64,000 nucleotides of DNA from JBDIAG01 sp963835085 (GTDB taxonomy: Bacteria > Actinomycetota > Actinomycetes > Actinomycetales > CAWJMD01), in assembly GCA_963835085.1 (NCBI GenBank), contig CAWIED010000001.1, forward strand, positions 930,001 to 994,000. Direction: 5' to 3'. Below the pieces are notes generated by a model. That model saw only the letters and a list, made by a program, of their open reading frames with translations, made no database searches and was not told the origin of the DNA. Positions 25,656 to 35,122 of the stretch are shown here, in pieces (the first letter of the stretch is position 1; each line of letters starts with the position of its first letter). A program made the position numbers and the translations under genes.

Positions 25656-28600
25656 TCAACGGCGTAGCCTCAACCCCTTCGGGGTGGGGTGGAATCCAGC
25701 CGACTGCAGGGCACCTTCCAGCGAATGCCCAGATCCCAGCACAGGGGCGCCGTCAACAGTCTGCACGGTGAGCGCTCCCAGCTGCCCATTGCTCACCACG
25801 CGCGCCAATGCCGTTGCGGCGGAGGCCAACTGCTCTGGGTCGTCGGTGAAGGTGAGCAACGTGCGGGCACCTCGTTCCAGATAGGTCAGCAGGTTCCCGT
25901 CGGCCAACACCACGAGCGCACCTGCTCGGCGCGCGGGCCGATGGCCGTCGCCCCGGCTATCGGGCCAGGCCACGGCAGCGCCGTAGACGTTGGCAGGATC
26001 CGTCGCCGCCAGCACCACGGGACGCGATTCGGACCTTGCACTGTGCATCGGCTCAGAGGATGGCGCTGCGGCACGGAGCCGGTCGACGGCCGCCGCGGTG
26101 GCGAACTGGCTGGCGCCGAGCCCTTCGACGAAGTAGCCGCGGCGCACCCGTCCCGACTCCTCGAGCTTGGCGAGCACTCGGTAGGCGACCGCGAAGCCAC
26201 CGGGATGGTCTTCGGCCAGCACGCTGCCGCGGGTGACCACGCCGTAGCGGTCGAGCAAGGTCTCCGCAAGCACCGCGGCTCTGACCGTGGCGTCCGGGTC
26301 AGGCGCCGGCAGGGCCGACCAGCGGCCGCTGTACCGCCCTGAGGGATCCAACAAGGCCAGGCCGTCCGGCGACGTTCGGGCTCCGGGCCCGGGTCGCAGG
26401 CGCGTCATCGACGGGCGTCGGCCGTACCGTGCGCGAACCGGCGCACGTCGGCTCGTCGGAGCGCCCCGACGTGAGCTGAGCGCACGAACGGGAGCAAGAG
26501 TGTCGCCGCTGACTCGACCGCGCCACACCAGATCCCAGAGCGCTTCACCGATCTGAGCAGGGCCGGCCGGCAACGGATCTCGGGCGGCGTGCTGCTGGCC
26601 GGCGCCGGGGGTGAGCGCCGGAACCGGCCGGGCCAGTGGCTGAATCGCCTCGACGAGCTGCCGGATGAAGTATCCGCCACCTCCCTGCAACAGGTGCTCG
26701 ATGGCCTCCTGCACGGGGGTGAGCGGCGACAAACCCGGGTCGGGCAGCGGCATCGTGTAGGGCGCCAGGTCGACCGGATGCAGGCTGATCCAGCCGTCGT
26801 CGCCGCCTAGCGCGCCATGGCCGGCCCACACGATCTCGCCTGCGGCCGTGAGCTCGTCGAGCATGCCGGGGGAGTAGTTGCTCACCCGCGCAGGCAGAAT
26901 CATCGACTCCCACGCGCTCGCCGGCAGGGCCAGCCCGGCAAGCTGCTCGACGATCCGCAGGACGCCGTCCACCCCCCGCAGGGGACGCTCGATGTGCTGC
27001 CAGGCGGGGACGAAGCGTGCCAACTCGCGCGGTGGCACCGGCTCGACCTCTGCCCGCAGCGCCGCCAGCGAACGGCGCCGCAGGGTGCGCATGACCTCGG
27101 TGTGGCAGTACTGCACGGGCACCAGCGCTCCAGTCGGCCACCCGAGCAGGTCGTAGCAGGCGCCGGGGAGCAGGTCGCCGGAGACCAGGCGCCCCTGCTG
27201 CACCAACCGCTGTGCGCCCTGCCGCACCACGGCAACGCCGAGACCCCAACGGGCAGCGACCTGTTCGGCAGTGAACCCGGCCCGGGTGCGGGCGTGTCGA
27301 GCCAGCAGCTCGGTCAGGGGATCGTCGACGAGCTCGGTGAAGGCCACCGGAAGGCCTACCGGCAGCGGAGTACCGAGGGCGTCGCGCAGCCTGCCCGCGT
27401 CTTCGGCCGCGGCCATCAGATCGGCCCCGCCGATGCGTACGCGGATCAGTCGACGCGCAGCGACCAGTTCGTCCAGCCACGTCGCCAGGACGTCGTGGTG
27501 CTGGCAGCGGGCCGCGATCTCACTCGGGGTCAACGGCCCCAGCACACGCACGAGGTCGGCCACCCCGTCGAGATTGCGGGCCTGGCGCGTGCGGGTGAGG
27601 CACTGCAACTGCTCGTGGGTCGTTCGCACACTGTCGGGGTCGAGCAGATCGGCCAGGCCCGCGCCGTCGGCGGAGCCCAACAGTTCGGCCAGCAGCTCGG
27701 GGTCGAGCGATAGGGCGGCTGCCCGGCGTTCGGCCAAGGGGGTGTCGCCTTCGTAGAGGAACTGCGCCACATAGCCGAACAGCAGTGACCGGGCGAAGGG
27801 GGAGGGTTGCTGGGTCTCCACCTCCACCACCCGCACAGCACCGGACGCCAGATCAGTCAGCAGCCGGCGCAGCGCAGGCACGTCGAACACATCGGCCAGA
27901 CACTCGCGCACCGTCTCAAGGATGATCGGGAAGGTGGGATAGCGCGACGCCACCTCGAGCAGTTGGGCCGAGCGCTGCCGCTGCTGCCACAGCGGTGAGC
28001 GTCGGTCGGGGCGTCGACGAGGCAGCAAGAGTGCCCGCGCCGCACACTCCCTGAACCGAGAGGCGAACAGTGCCGAACCGCCAAGCTCGTCGGTGACCCG
28101 CTGCACCACCTCGTCCGGCGAAAGCATCAGTGCCGCCACCACGTTGGGAGCCGCGCCGACGTCGTTGACCATCGACTGAGCGTCACCGCCCATCAGCCGA
28201 GCGGCGTCGCCCATCGGCAGAGTGTCGTCGCCCATCAGCAGGTCGGTGTAGGGCAGCCGCAGCACGATGCCGTCGTCGGCCGGCATGGCCTGAACGTCGA
28301 CGCCCTGCTCGGCCCGCATCGCTCCGGCGATGGCCATCGCCCAGGGAGCGTGCACGTCGCGACCGAAGGGAGAATGCACCACCACACGCCAGTCACCGAG
28401 TTCGTCGCGGAACCGTTCGACGACGATCGTGCGGTCGTCGGGTAGATGCGTGGTGGCCTCAGCCTGTTCGCGCAGATAGCCGAGCAGATTGTCGGTGGCC
28501 CAGTCGTCGAGGCCAGCTTTCGCCAGCCGTGCTCTGGCTCCCGCCTCATCGAGGGCTGCCAACTCACGAACGAAACCGCCTATCGCCGAACCGAGTTCGT

Positions 28601-30704
28601 AGGGCCGGCCCTGCTGCTCGCCGTGCCAGAACGGCAGCCTGCCTGCCCGACCAGGTGCAGGGACCACTAGCACCTGGTCGTAGGTGATGTCGGTGATCTG
28701 CCATGACGAGGCGCCCAGGGTGAACACGTCTCCCACGCGCGACTCGTACACCATCTCCTCGTCGAGCTCGCCCACCCGGCGCCCTCCGCGGCGGGCGCCT
28801 CGGGTGGCTTCGCTGCCCTCGCCCCCGGCGAGGAAGACGCCGAACAGGCCCCGATCGGCGATGGTGCCCCCACTGGTGACGGCAAGACGCTGCGCACCGG
28901 AGCGGGCGCTCAACACGCCGGTGATGCGATCCCACACCAGTCGCGGCCGTAGCTCGGCGAACTCCTCACTCGGGTAGCGGCCGGCCAGCATGTCGAGCAC
29001 GGACTCGAGTACCGGCGCGGTCAGCGCCGAGAAGGGCGCGCTGCGCTGCAGCAGCCGCAGCAGGTCGGCCACCGGCCAATCGTCCATCGCCACCATGGCC
29101 ACGATCTGCTGCGCCAGCACGTCGAGCGGATTGGCTGGCACCGCCAGCGCCTCGATCTGGCCGTTCCGCATGCGTTCGGCCACCACGGCACTCGCGACGA
29201 GGTTGGCGCGGTAGGTGGGAAAGAGCACTCCGCGGCTCACCGCTCCCACCTGGTGTCCGGCCCGGCCCACCCGCTGCAGCCCGCTGGCGACGCTGGGCGG
29301 GGACTCGACCTGGACCACGAGGTCGACGGTTCCCATGTCGATGCCGAGTTCGAGGGAGCTCGTGGCCACCACCGCCGGTAGCCGACCGGACTTCAGGTCG
29401 TCTTCGATGAGCTGACGCTGCTCTTTCGACACTGACCCGTGATGCGCTCGTGCCAGCAGGGCGGGCGCTCCCAGGCTGATGCCCGCCTGGCCCATGACCT
29501 GCGCCGGAGCCTGCCCGGCCGGGGGTTGATGGGCGAACCAGTCGTCGGTTTGCTGCTCGTCGAGCTGTGCGGCAGGCCCGATCTCGTCGAGACCCGCGGA
29601 ATCATCGTCGAACCCTTGCGATCGCTGGGCCCATTCTTCGTTGAGCCTGGCGGTGAGCCGTTCGGCAACTCGGCGCGAGTTCGTGAACACGATGCTCGAC
29701 CCGGGCTTGCCGCCCTCGACCGGTGCCACGAGATCTACGACCCGTCGATCGACGAACGGCCAGATCGAGGTGGGCCCCGCAGGGCTGCCGTCGGGATTGG
29801 TGCCGGCGGAGAGCTCAGCGAGGTCAGGCACGGGTACCTCGACCCGCAGGTCGAAGGTCTTGCTCGACGGCGGGGCCACCACGCGCACAGGCCGCGGGCC
29901 CGCGCCGACCGGCTCGCCCAGTGGCGCCTGCGACAAGGGCGCGCCGCCGGTGAGGAACCTGGCCACCTCCTCGACGGGCCGCACCGTGGCCGACAGCCCG
30001 ACCCGCTGCGCGGGAGCGGGTAGCAAGGCATCGAGTCGCTCCAGCGAAACCGCAAGGTGCGCGCCGCGTTTCGTGCCGGCCACCGCGTGCACCTCATCGA
30101 TGATGACCGTGGTGACTCCGCGCAGCTGCTCGCGCGCCTGCGAGGTCAGCAACAGGTACAGCGATTCCGGAGTGGTGATCAGCAGGTCGGCCTGCCCGCG
30201 CATGAAGTCACGCCGGCCCGCTGCGCTGGTGTCGCCCGAGCGGCTGGCCACCACCGGCAGATGCACCTCGACACCTGCCCTGGCGGCTGCCTGGGCGATG
30301 CCCGCGATGGGGCTGCGCAGGTTGCGCTCCACATCGCTGGCCAGTGCCTTGAGCGGCGACACGTAGACGATGCGGCAGCGCGTGCCCGGCTGGGTGGGAA
30401 CGGGAGAGGTGATGATCTGGTCGATGGCGGTGAGGAACGCCGCCAACGTCTTGCCTGACCCGGTGGGCGCAACCACCAGGGTGTGAGCGCCGGCCGCGAT
30501 GCTCTGCCAGGCACCCGCCTGAGCGGGCGTGGGCGCCTCGAAGGCCTGGCTGAACCAGGCCCGGGTCTGCTCGGAGAACCCGGCCAACGCCCCCGCGGCA
30601 TCGACCTCGATGCTCAGGTGGATCGCCGGCGTGCCTGCTTCCGACGCGGACGGCTCACCCGGACCCCTGGCTGCACCGGATTGCGGGGCGCGGATGGACG
30701 GCAT
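25656..30704 (-). CDS. lhr: Large ATP-dependent helicase Lhr
   Basis: Lhr is a superfamily 2 3'-5' helicase linked to DNA repair in mycobacteria. The 1682-residue protein has Walker A APTGSGKT (about residue 78), DEVH box IIDEVHAVAGTKRG (about 202), and GLSAT motif III. Motifs IV-VI follow (TNSRR.AE.L, ATSSLELGIDMG, QR.GRAGHQVG). Next comes the winged helix/beta-barrel Lhr core and a long C-terminal domain. ATG 30704 gives the family N-terminus before the helicase core; the frame is open further upstream but into a dispersed repeat. The full-length C-terminal region is present. Confidence 0.95.
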   Translation of the reverse strand: MPSIRAPQSGAARGPGEPSASEAGTPAIHLSIEVDAAGALAGFSEQTRAWFSQAFEAPTPAQAGAWQSIAAGAHTLVVAPTGSGKTLAAFLTAIDQIITSPVPTQPGTRCRIVYVSPLKALASDVERNLRSPIAGIAQAAARAGVEVHLPVVASRSGDTSAAGRRDFMRGQADLLITTPESLYLLLTSQAREQLRGVTTVIIDEVHAVAGTKRGAHLAVSLERLDALLPAPAQRVGLSATVRPVEEVARFLTGGAPLSQAPLGEPVGAGPRPVRVVAPPSSKTFDLRVEVPVPDLAELSAGTNPDGSPAGPTSIWPFVDRRVVDLVAPVEGGKPGSSIVFTNSRRVAERLTARLNEEWAQRSQGFDDDSAGLDEIGPAAQLDEQQTDDWFAHQPPAGQAPAQVMGQAGISLGAPALLARAHHGSVSKEQRQLIEDDLKSGRLPAVVATSSLELGIDMGTVDLVVQVESPPSVASGLQRVGRAGHQVGAVSRGVLFPTYRANLVASAVVAERMRNGQIEALAVPANPLDVLAQQIVAMVAMDDWPVADLLRLLQRSAPFSALTAPVLESVLDMLAGRYPSEEFAELRPRLVWDRITGVLSARSGAQRLAVTSGGTIADRGLFGVFLAGGEGSEATRGARRGGRRVGELDEEMVYESRVGDVFTLGASSWQITDITYDQVLVVPAPGRAGRLPFWHGEQQGRPYELGSAIGGFVRELAALDEAGARARLAKAGLDDWATDNLLGYLREQAEATTHLPDDRTIVVERFRDELGDWRVVVHSPFGRDVHAPWAMAIAGAMRAEQGVDVQAMPADDGIVLRLPYTDLLMGDDTLPMGDAARLMGGDAQSMVNDVGAAPNVVAALMLSPDEVVQRVTDELGGSALFASRFRECAARALLLPRRRPDRRSPLWQQRQRSAQLLEVASRYPTFPIILETVRECLADVFDVPALRRLLTDLASGAVRVVEVETQQPSPFARSLLFGYVAQFLYEGDTPLAERRAAALSLDPELLAELLGSADGAGLADLLDPDSVRTTHEQLQCLTRTRQARNLDGVADLVRVLGPLTPSEIAARCQHHDVLATWLDELVAARRLIRVRIGGADLMAAAEDAGRLRDALGTPLPVGLPVAFTELVDDPLTELLARHARTRAGFTAEQVAARWGLGVAVVRQGAQRLVQQGRLVSGDLLPGACYDLLGWPTGALVPVQYCHTEVMRTLRRRSLAALRAEVEPVPPRELARFVPAWQHIERPLRGVDGVLRIVEQLAGLALPASAWESMILPARVSNYSPGMLDELTAAGEIVWAGHGALGGDDGWISLHPVDLAPYTMPLPDPGLSPLTPVQEAIEHLLQGGGGYFIRQLVEAIQPLARPVPALTPGAGQQHAARDPLPAGPAQIGEALWDLVWRGRVSGDTLAPVRALSSRRGAPTSRRAPVRARYGRRPSMTRLRPGPGARTSPDGLALLDPSGRYSGRWSALPAPDPDATVRAAVLAETLLDRYGVVTRGSVLAEDHPGGFAVAYRVLAKLEESGRVRRGYFVEGLGASQFATAAAVDRLRAAAPSSEPMHSARSESRPVVLAATDPANVYGAAVAWPDSRGDGHRPARRAGALVVLADGNLLTYLERGARTLLTFTDDPEQLASAATALARVVSNGQLGALTVQTVDGAPVLGSGHSLEGALQSAGFHPTPKGLRLRR

Positions 30705-30787
30705 GTCTGTGATTGTGTACCGAGGCACCGACAGCCGCCTACCGGCGTGGTGTCGACGCCCGGCTTTGCTCGGGGTCAGACCCCGGC

Positions 30788-31120
30788 GGTGTCCGGAATC
30801 CGGCGCCAGTGCCGACCGGTGCGGCTCGGCTGAGCACAAAACCCGAGGCCGCGGCATCGAAGCGAGCCGGATTCCGGACATCCAAACACCGGGAGCAGCG
30901 ACCGACCACCCGGCGCCCGGCCCAACTGCGCTCCCGCCGACAGAGCCCCCCACCACCGGCACCTGGCGCGATCGCGCGTCCAGCTGTCACGTTCTTCGCC
31001 GATCCGTGGCAACCTTGGTGACGGCTCAGCGAACAACGTCACAGCCCGACGACCCCAGTGCGGTCTGGCACCCCGATCAGCGCCAAACAGACACCGACCT
31101 CGGGCAATGGATCAGCTAGT
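30788..31120. repeat. Dispersed repeat, copy A (about 333 bp)
   Basis: This segment fills the gap between lhr and DUF3046 and matches 60742-61020 in the same order and orientation. Shared blocks include GTGTCCGGAATCCGGCG, CGGCTGAGCACAA, CTCCCGCC, CGATCGCGCGTCCA, GTTCTTCGCC.ATCCGT, CCTTGGTGAC, GCGAACAACGTCAC and AGTGCGGTC, then weaker matches to its end. Copy A alone has an internal inverted copy of its left end (TGTCCGGAATCCGGC at 30790 against GCCGGATTCCGGACA at about 30867). The rest of this intergenic region holds no gene. Confidence 0.8.
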
Positions 31121-31154
31121 CCGGCGGTGCTGGGCCTCGTGGCATCCTGTTCGG

Positions 31155-31391
31155 GTGCGTCTGTCTCACCTGCGTCGGCTCATGGACGACGAGTTCGGGG
31201 CCGGCTACGCCGCCTCCGTGGCCCACGATCAGGTGCTGGGGGCGCTCGGCGGCCGCACGGCCGATGAGGCGCTCGCGGCTGGCGTGCCGCCCGCCGATGT
31301 CTGGGAGGCCGTCTGCGCGGCGATGGACGTGCCGCCCTCGCGCCGGCTTGGAGCAAACCCCAAGACGCCCCCGGCCGGACCGTCCCGCTGA
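31155..31391 (+). CDS. DUF3046 protein
   Basis: The 78-residue protein reads MRLSHLRRLMDDEFGAGYAA, then SVAHDQVLGALGGRTADEAL..G....VW.AVC.A.DVP. This is DUF3046, a small actinobacterial protein normally encoded right next to recA. The GTG at 31155 gives the canonical MRL start. Its separation from recA by 21 kb marks an insertion. Confidence 0.9.
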   Translation: MRLSHLRRLMDDEFGAGYAASVAHDQVLGALGGRTADEALAAGVPPADVWEAVCAAMDVPPSRRLGANPKTPPAGPSR

Positions 31392-31553
31392 GCCTGGTGC
31401 GATTGGGCTAGCACTTTGACTCGGCAGAGTTGCCAGCGTCGGCTCCACCAGCGTTGGTTCCATGCGTGGGCGTCTCACCCTGATTCTCGGCGACTGCTCC
31501 GGCTGGGGTTCACAGTCGGCTCGACGCACAGTCGGCTCGCCTCGGCAGCAGGT

Positions 31554-33128
31554 TCAGCCGAGCTGGGCGGCCACCCGCTGGGCCAGCCCGACCAGGGCGA
31601 CGTCGCTTCCCACCGGCCCGACCAAGCACAACCCCACCGGACCCTCCGGCGTCTGCCAGGCCGGCACCGACACGGCCGGGCGTCCGGTGATGCCCGCGAG
31701 GCAGGTCAACTGCAGGGTGGCGGCCCGGGAGGCGTCGACTTCGCCGCCGCTTGCCCAGACCCGGGGTGCCGCGGAGGCGGCCGACGGAAGCACCAGCACA
31801 GAGCTTCCCAGCTGGTCATCGAGCTGAACACGCCAGCGGGCCAGCACCAGGCGAGCCGCCTCATCCTCGCGGGCTGTGATGGCCTCGGCCACCCGGAAGC
31901 GATCCGCGGCGGCCCCACGCAGGGCGCCGGGATGGCTGGTGAGGAACGCGCCGTGCTGCTGCCATGCCTGATAAGCCTGATGCACCCGGAACGCCTCGGC
32001 GGCCTCGGCCACGTCGCCCAGGTCGCTCGTCGTGAGCTGCCATTCGGGGCTGGAGCCGAGCCGGGAGGGCACGCTCGCGAAGAGCTCACCCACCTGTGCA
32101 GTGACCGTCGGCAGCCGCGTGGGGACGATGAGCCGATCGCCCGGCGAGGTCGCGGGGGCGCTGACGAGCACGCCCGCCGCCTGCGCCAGAAAGTCCGGAT
32201 CGCGGGCCAACAGCCCGACCGTGTCGAAGTCGGGCGCCAAGGGCAGCAGTCCGGTCACGTCGACGCCGCCGTGCGAGGTTCGCAGCCCCCACAGACCCTG
32301 ATACGACGCCGGTACCCGCACCGAGCCGGCGGTGTCGGTGGCCAGTCCGAGATCGGCGGCCCCGAGGTTGACAGCCACCGCACTTCCGCTGGAGGAGCCG
32401 CCGGGCAGCGCTCCGGGAACGACGGGATTGACCGGGGTGCCGTAGTGCGCGTTGTCACCGGCCAGGCTGTACGCGAGTTGATCGGTGGCCGCGATTCCGC
32501 GCACGACCGCGCCCGCATCGAGCAGGCGTTGGACGGCTGCGGCATGGCGCGGCTCCACGCGGGCCTGTGCCCGATACGCCGGCACGCCGGCCCCGATCGG
32601 GAAGCCCGCCACGGCGAACAGGTCTTTGACGGCGAGCGAGACCCCGCGCAGCGGACCGTCGCCGGCTCCGCTGACCAACGGGTCGCCTACCGCCCGCCAC
32701 ACGCTGGCGTCGTACGTCTGCGGCGCGACGGCGACGTGGGCCGCGCGCACCACCCAGCGCTGGTCGAGCCGACTCCACAGCTGGGTCTGCAGGCCGCGGC
32801 CGCCCTTCGCCGGTGCGGTCACCGCGACGACCAGCGCGTTGTCGTCGTTCAGCGGACGGACGTCGACGGACACGATCGTGCGGTTCGGGGCGCCCCCGCG
32901 CGCCTGTCGGAACGCCCGGATCTGATCGTGACCGCGCAGTAGCCCGCCGGCATCGCCGCGCAGGGTGTGCTCGCCGGGAGCGAAGAGCAGATCCATGGCC
33001 GCGAGGTCGTCGGCCATCAGCGCCCGCTCATACTCCCAGAACGCTTGCAGCAGAGCCGGATTCGCCGGCACGTCGGAGGTGGGTGTGATGGCCTGCGATT
33101 CGCCAGGAGCTGGCATCGGTTCGTTCAT
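31554..33128 (-). CDS. AtzH/HpxZ-like domain fused to an amidase-signature hydrolase
   Basis: The 524-residue protein has an N-terminal domain (about 20-145) of the DUF3225/AtzH/HpxZ type (LLQAFWEYERALMADDLAAM then DLLFAPG). An amidase follows with catalytic Lys in LAVKDLFAVAG, the GGSSSGSAVAV loop and nucleophile serine in TDTAGSVRVPA. In Klebsiella the hpx cluster carries the matching parts as separate genes HpxZ and HpxY, linked to oxamate use after allantoin breakdown, and AtzE/AtzH are the triazine-pathway counterparts. Its place in a urate island suggests an oxamate- or ureide-derived amide as substrate; that is inference. It overlaps the next gene by 4 bp. Confidence 0.82.
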   Translation of the reverse strand: MNEPMPAPGESQAITPTSDVPANPALLQAFWEYERALMADDLAAMDLLFAPGEHTLRGDAGGLLRGHDQIRAFRQARGGAPNRTIVSVDVRPLNDDNALVVAVTAPAKGGRGLQTQLWSRLDQRWVVRAAHVAVAPQTYDASVWRAVGDPLVSGAGDGPLRGVSLAVKDLFAVAGFPIGAGVPAYRAQARVEPRHAAAVQRLLDAGAVVRGIAATDQLAYSLAGDNAHYGTPVNPVVPGALPGGSSSGSAVAVNLGAADLGLATDTAGSVRVPASYQGLWGLRTSHGGVDVTGLLPLAPDFDTVGLLARDPDFLAQAAGVLVSAPATSPGDRLIVPTRLPTVTAQVGELFASVPSRLGSSPEWQLTTSDLGDVAEAAEAFRVHQAYQAWQQHGAFLTSHPGALRGAAADRFRVAEAITAREDEAARLVLARWRVQLDDQLGSSVLVLPSAASAAPRVWASGGEVDASRAATLQLTCLAGITGRPAVSVPAWQTPEGPVGLCLVGPVGSDVALVGLAQRVAAQLG

Positions 33129-34219
33129 CGGCAGAAGTCGGCCTTCCGGATTCGCGCATGCGCACCCTTGACCAGATCGACCACCTGCGAGATGTCGAAG
33201 TCTGTCGCGGCACTGAGGTAGGCGTAGGCCAGGTGCCGTGACATGCCGTACCGGGCCTGCAGCAATGCCAGGGCGTTGCGCACGCAGTTCTGCACCGCCA
33301 CGTCGAGGTCGGGGTCCATGCCGGTGGGGACGAGGTACTCGGCTGTCTCGGCCAACGGCTCGACGACATCGCCGAACCTCGCCAGGGCATCGGCCCGGGG
33401 CACCACGTCCAGCCTGACGGTGGCCCGTAGTGAGGCTTCCATGGCGGTGAGCGCGACTTCGCCGTCGCCCTGGGCGAAGTGCGGATCTCCCACGTACGCA
33501 AGGGCTCCCGGCACCTGCACGGGAAGGTAGAGAGTGCTTCCAACGGTGAGGAGATTGATGTCGATGTTGCCGCCATGCGGCCCGGGCGGCACCGAATGGG
33601 GCCGTTGTTCGCCCGCCACCGCCACTCCCATGATGCCGAGGAACGGCAGGAGCGGAAACTCGACGGTGGCCCGGCCGCTCTCGTCGAGCGGCAGCACCCC
33701 GCGTGCCCCGGCGGAGTCCTCCCGCACGCCTGCGAAGACACTGACCGTGCCCTCGGAGGCGGGCAGTTCGCCGGGCAGCGCCCCGCGTCCGTGCCGATTG
33801 GAGATCACCCCGTAGGGCACCCGACGGCTGGTGTCGAGCACAGTCATGGCCAACAGGTCGCCCACCTGTGCTCCTTGCACCTCGATGGGACCGGTCACCA
33901 GGTGGGGACCGCCCAGCGTCGGGTCATGGGGCCTGGCCGAGCCCGCGATCCGGATCGCCTCCGGGAGCACCAGATCGGGCGCGACACCGTGAGCACCGAA
34001 GAATCCCAACGGGTCTCGGCCCTGGTCCGCGAGAACCCCCTCGTGGCTGAGGGTATCGATCGTGACCGCGGTGCCGCTGGCCACACTGAGCACCGGGCGA
34101 TCAGCGGCGCACGGCAGCCGGCCCCAGAAGAGTTGATCCGGGTCGGCCGGCAGATACTCCTCGCCGATGATCGGGCCGGTGTCGCGGGCCAGGAGCGGGC
34201 CGTCGAGGGGAAGTGTCAT
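33125..34219 (-). CDS. Acetamidase/formamidase-family protein
   Basis: The 364-residue protein belongs to the FmdA_AmdA family: T.SHEG near residue 58, the GPHGGNID metal-site segment, VPGALAYVGDPHFAQGDGEV, and a late EYLVPTGMDPDLD..V..CVRNAL block. These metalloenzymes release ammonia from formamide or short amides. It lies between the amidase fusion and the GntR gene, all overlapping by 4 bp (ATGA), so the three form one operon. Its purine-pathway role is unproven; a short-chain amide is the likely substrate. Confidence 0.88.
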   Translation of the reverse strand: MTLPLDGPLLARDTGPIIGEEYLPADPDQLFWGRLPCAADRPVLSVASGTAVTIDTLSHEGVLADQGRDPLGFFGAHGVAPDLVLPEAIRIAGSARPHDPTLGGPHLVTGPIEVQGAQVGDLLAMTVLDTSRRVPYGVISNRHGRGALPGELPASEGTVSVFAGVREDSAGARGVLPLDESGRATVEFPLLPFLGIMGVAVAGEQRPHSVPPGPHGGNIDINLLTVGSTLYLPVQVPGALAYVGDPHFAQGDGEVALTAMEASLRATVRLDVVPRADALARFGDVVEPLAETAEYLVPTGMDPDLDVAVQNCVRNALALLQARYGMSRHLAYAYLSAATDFDISQVVDLVKGAHARIRKADFCR

Positions 34220-34941
34220 GACCGTCCTTCGGTGCGGGCTGCGGCCACGAACCGGGCCACCTCATGCAGATGGTCCACCATCGCAGCGGTGGCCGCCTCG
34301 CCGTCATGGTCGACGACCGCCATGAGGATGGCCCGGTGTCCTTCCACCGACATCCGGCGGCCGGCGCGGCTGCGATGGGAGCGGGCGCGTACGTCGCGCA
34401 CCCAGGTGTTGGTCAGGCCGCACAGCGAGGCCAGCAGCGGGTTGTGGCTGGCCAGCGCCAGCTGTTCGTGAAAGCGCATGTCGAGGACGAGCGACTCGCT
34501 CGGCGTGAGGCCCGAGTGCGATGCGGTGAGCAGGTCGTCCAGCAGCAGAATCTCCGCATCGCTGGCCCGCTCGGCCGCCAGCGCCGCGATGTGTGGCTCG
34601 ATCACCAGCCGCAACTCGGCGACGTCGACGTCGTCGGGGCCTGTTCCACCGAGTTCCACTTCGAGCTCCGCCGCGCGCTGCGGTGGGTGCGCAACGGTGG
34701 TGCCGCGCCCGGGCCGCCGCTCGATGAGCCGGCGACTCTGGAGGTGTTGCAACGCTTCTCGCACCGTCGTCCGGGAGACGTCAAGGGTGTCGGCCAGCTC
34801 ACGCTCGGGGGGCAGCCGGTCGCCGGGGGCGAGCTGGGTGCGGATCAAGGTTTCCAAGTAGGCGCCGACCCCGCTGCTGATCGCCGGGGCGCGTCCGAGC
34901 GAGGTGCGGGTGCGAGCGAGCGGCTCGGATGGTGCCTTCAT
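34216..34941 (-). CDS. FadR-type GntR regulator of the purine island
   Basis: The 241-residue protein has an N-terminal winged helix (YLETLIRTQLAPGDRLPPER, then ELADTLDVSRTTVREALQHLQ..RLIERRPGRGT) and an all-helical FCD effector domain with conserved acidic/His positions (ELRLVIEP..A.LAA, D..FHEQLALASHN, EGHRAI). It heads the operon with the formamidase and amidase genes and is divergent from the DUF1275 gene. Two dyads in the gap fit its operator. ATG 34941 is chosen because it sits before the first conserved helix. Confidence 0.9.
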   Translation of the reverse strand: MKAPSEPLARTRTSLGRAPAISSGVGAYLETLIRTQLAPGDRLPPERELADTLDVSRTTVREALQHLQSRRLIERRPGRGTTVAHPPQRAAELEVELGGTGPDDVDVAELRLVIEPHIAALAAERASDAEILLLDDLLTASHSGLTPSESLVLDMRFHEQLALASHNPLLASLCGLTNTWVRDVRARSHRSRAGRRMSVEGHRAILMAVVDHDGEAATAAMVDHLHEVARFVAAARTEGRS

Positions 34942-34949
34942 ACCGCTAG

Positions 34950-34981
34950 CCAACCATGGATTGGTCTGTTGGTCCAACCAA
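34950..34981. promoter_or_regulatory. Candidate double operator for the GntR regulator
   Basis: CCAACCATGGATTGG (34950-34964) is a palindrome CCAA-N-CCATGG-N-TTGG. TTGGTCCAACCAA (34969-34981), read on the minus strand, contains TGGTTGGACCA, an exact match to the FadR-subfamily consensus TNGTNNNACNA. Both are within 40 bp of the GntR start and could control both divergent units. Confidence 0.65.
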
Positions 34982-35122
34982 GTGTGCAAGACTGGGCAGC
35001 AGCGGAGATGGCGACGGTGCCAGTGCGCAGGATGCCAAGCGCGAAGCCCGCCAGCACGAATGCCTACAGGCACAGTGCACCCCACCCGCTCGCCTTGCCT
35101 CAAGCCCCCCGTGGAGAAGAAC

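Noticed and set aside
30776..31042. Minus-strand small gene inside the dispersed repeat (also at 60720-60932)
   Set aside because: The two frames share only the first 30 residues, lack a ribosome site and diverge in length, so the match is explained by DNA-level similarity.
31511..31539. 13 bp direct repeat CACAGTCGGCTCG (31511 and 31527)
   Set aside because: Only two short copies in a convergent gap; could be a target duplication but nothing lies between them.
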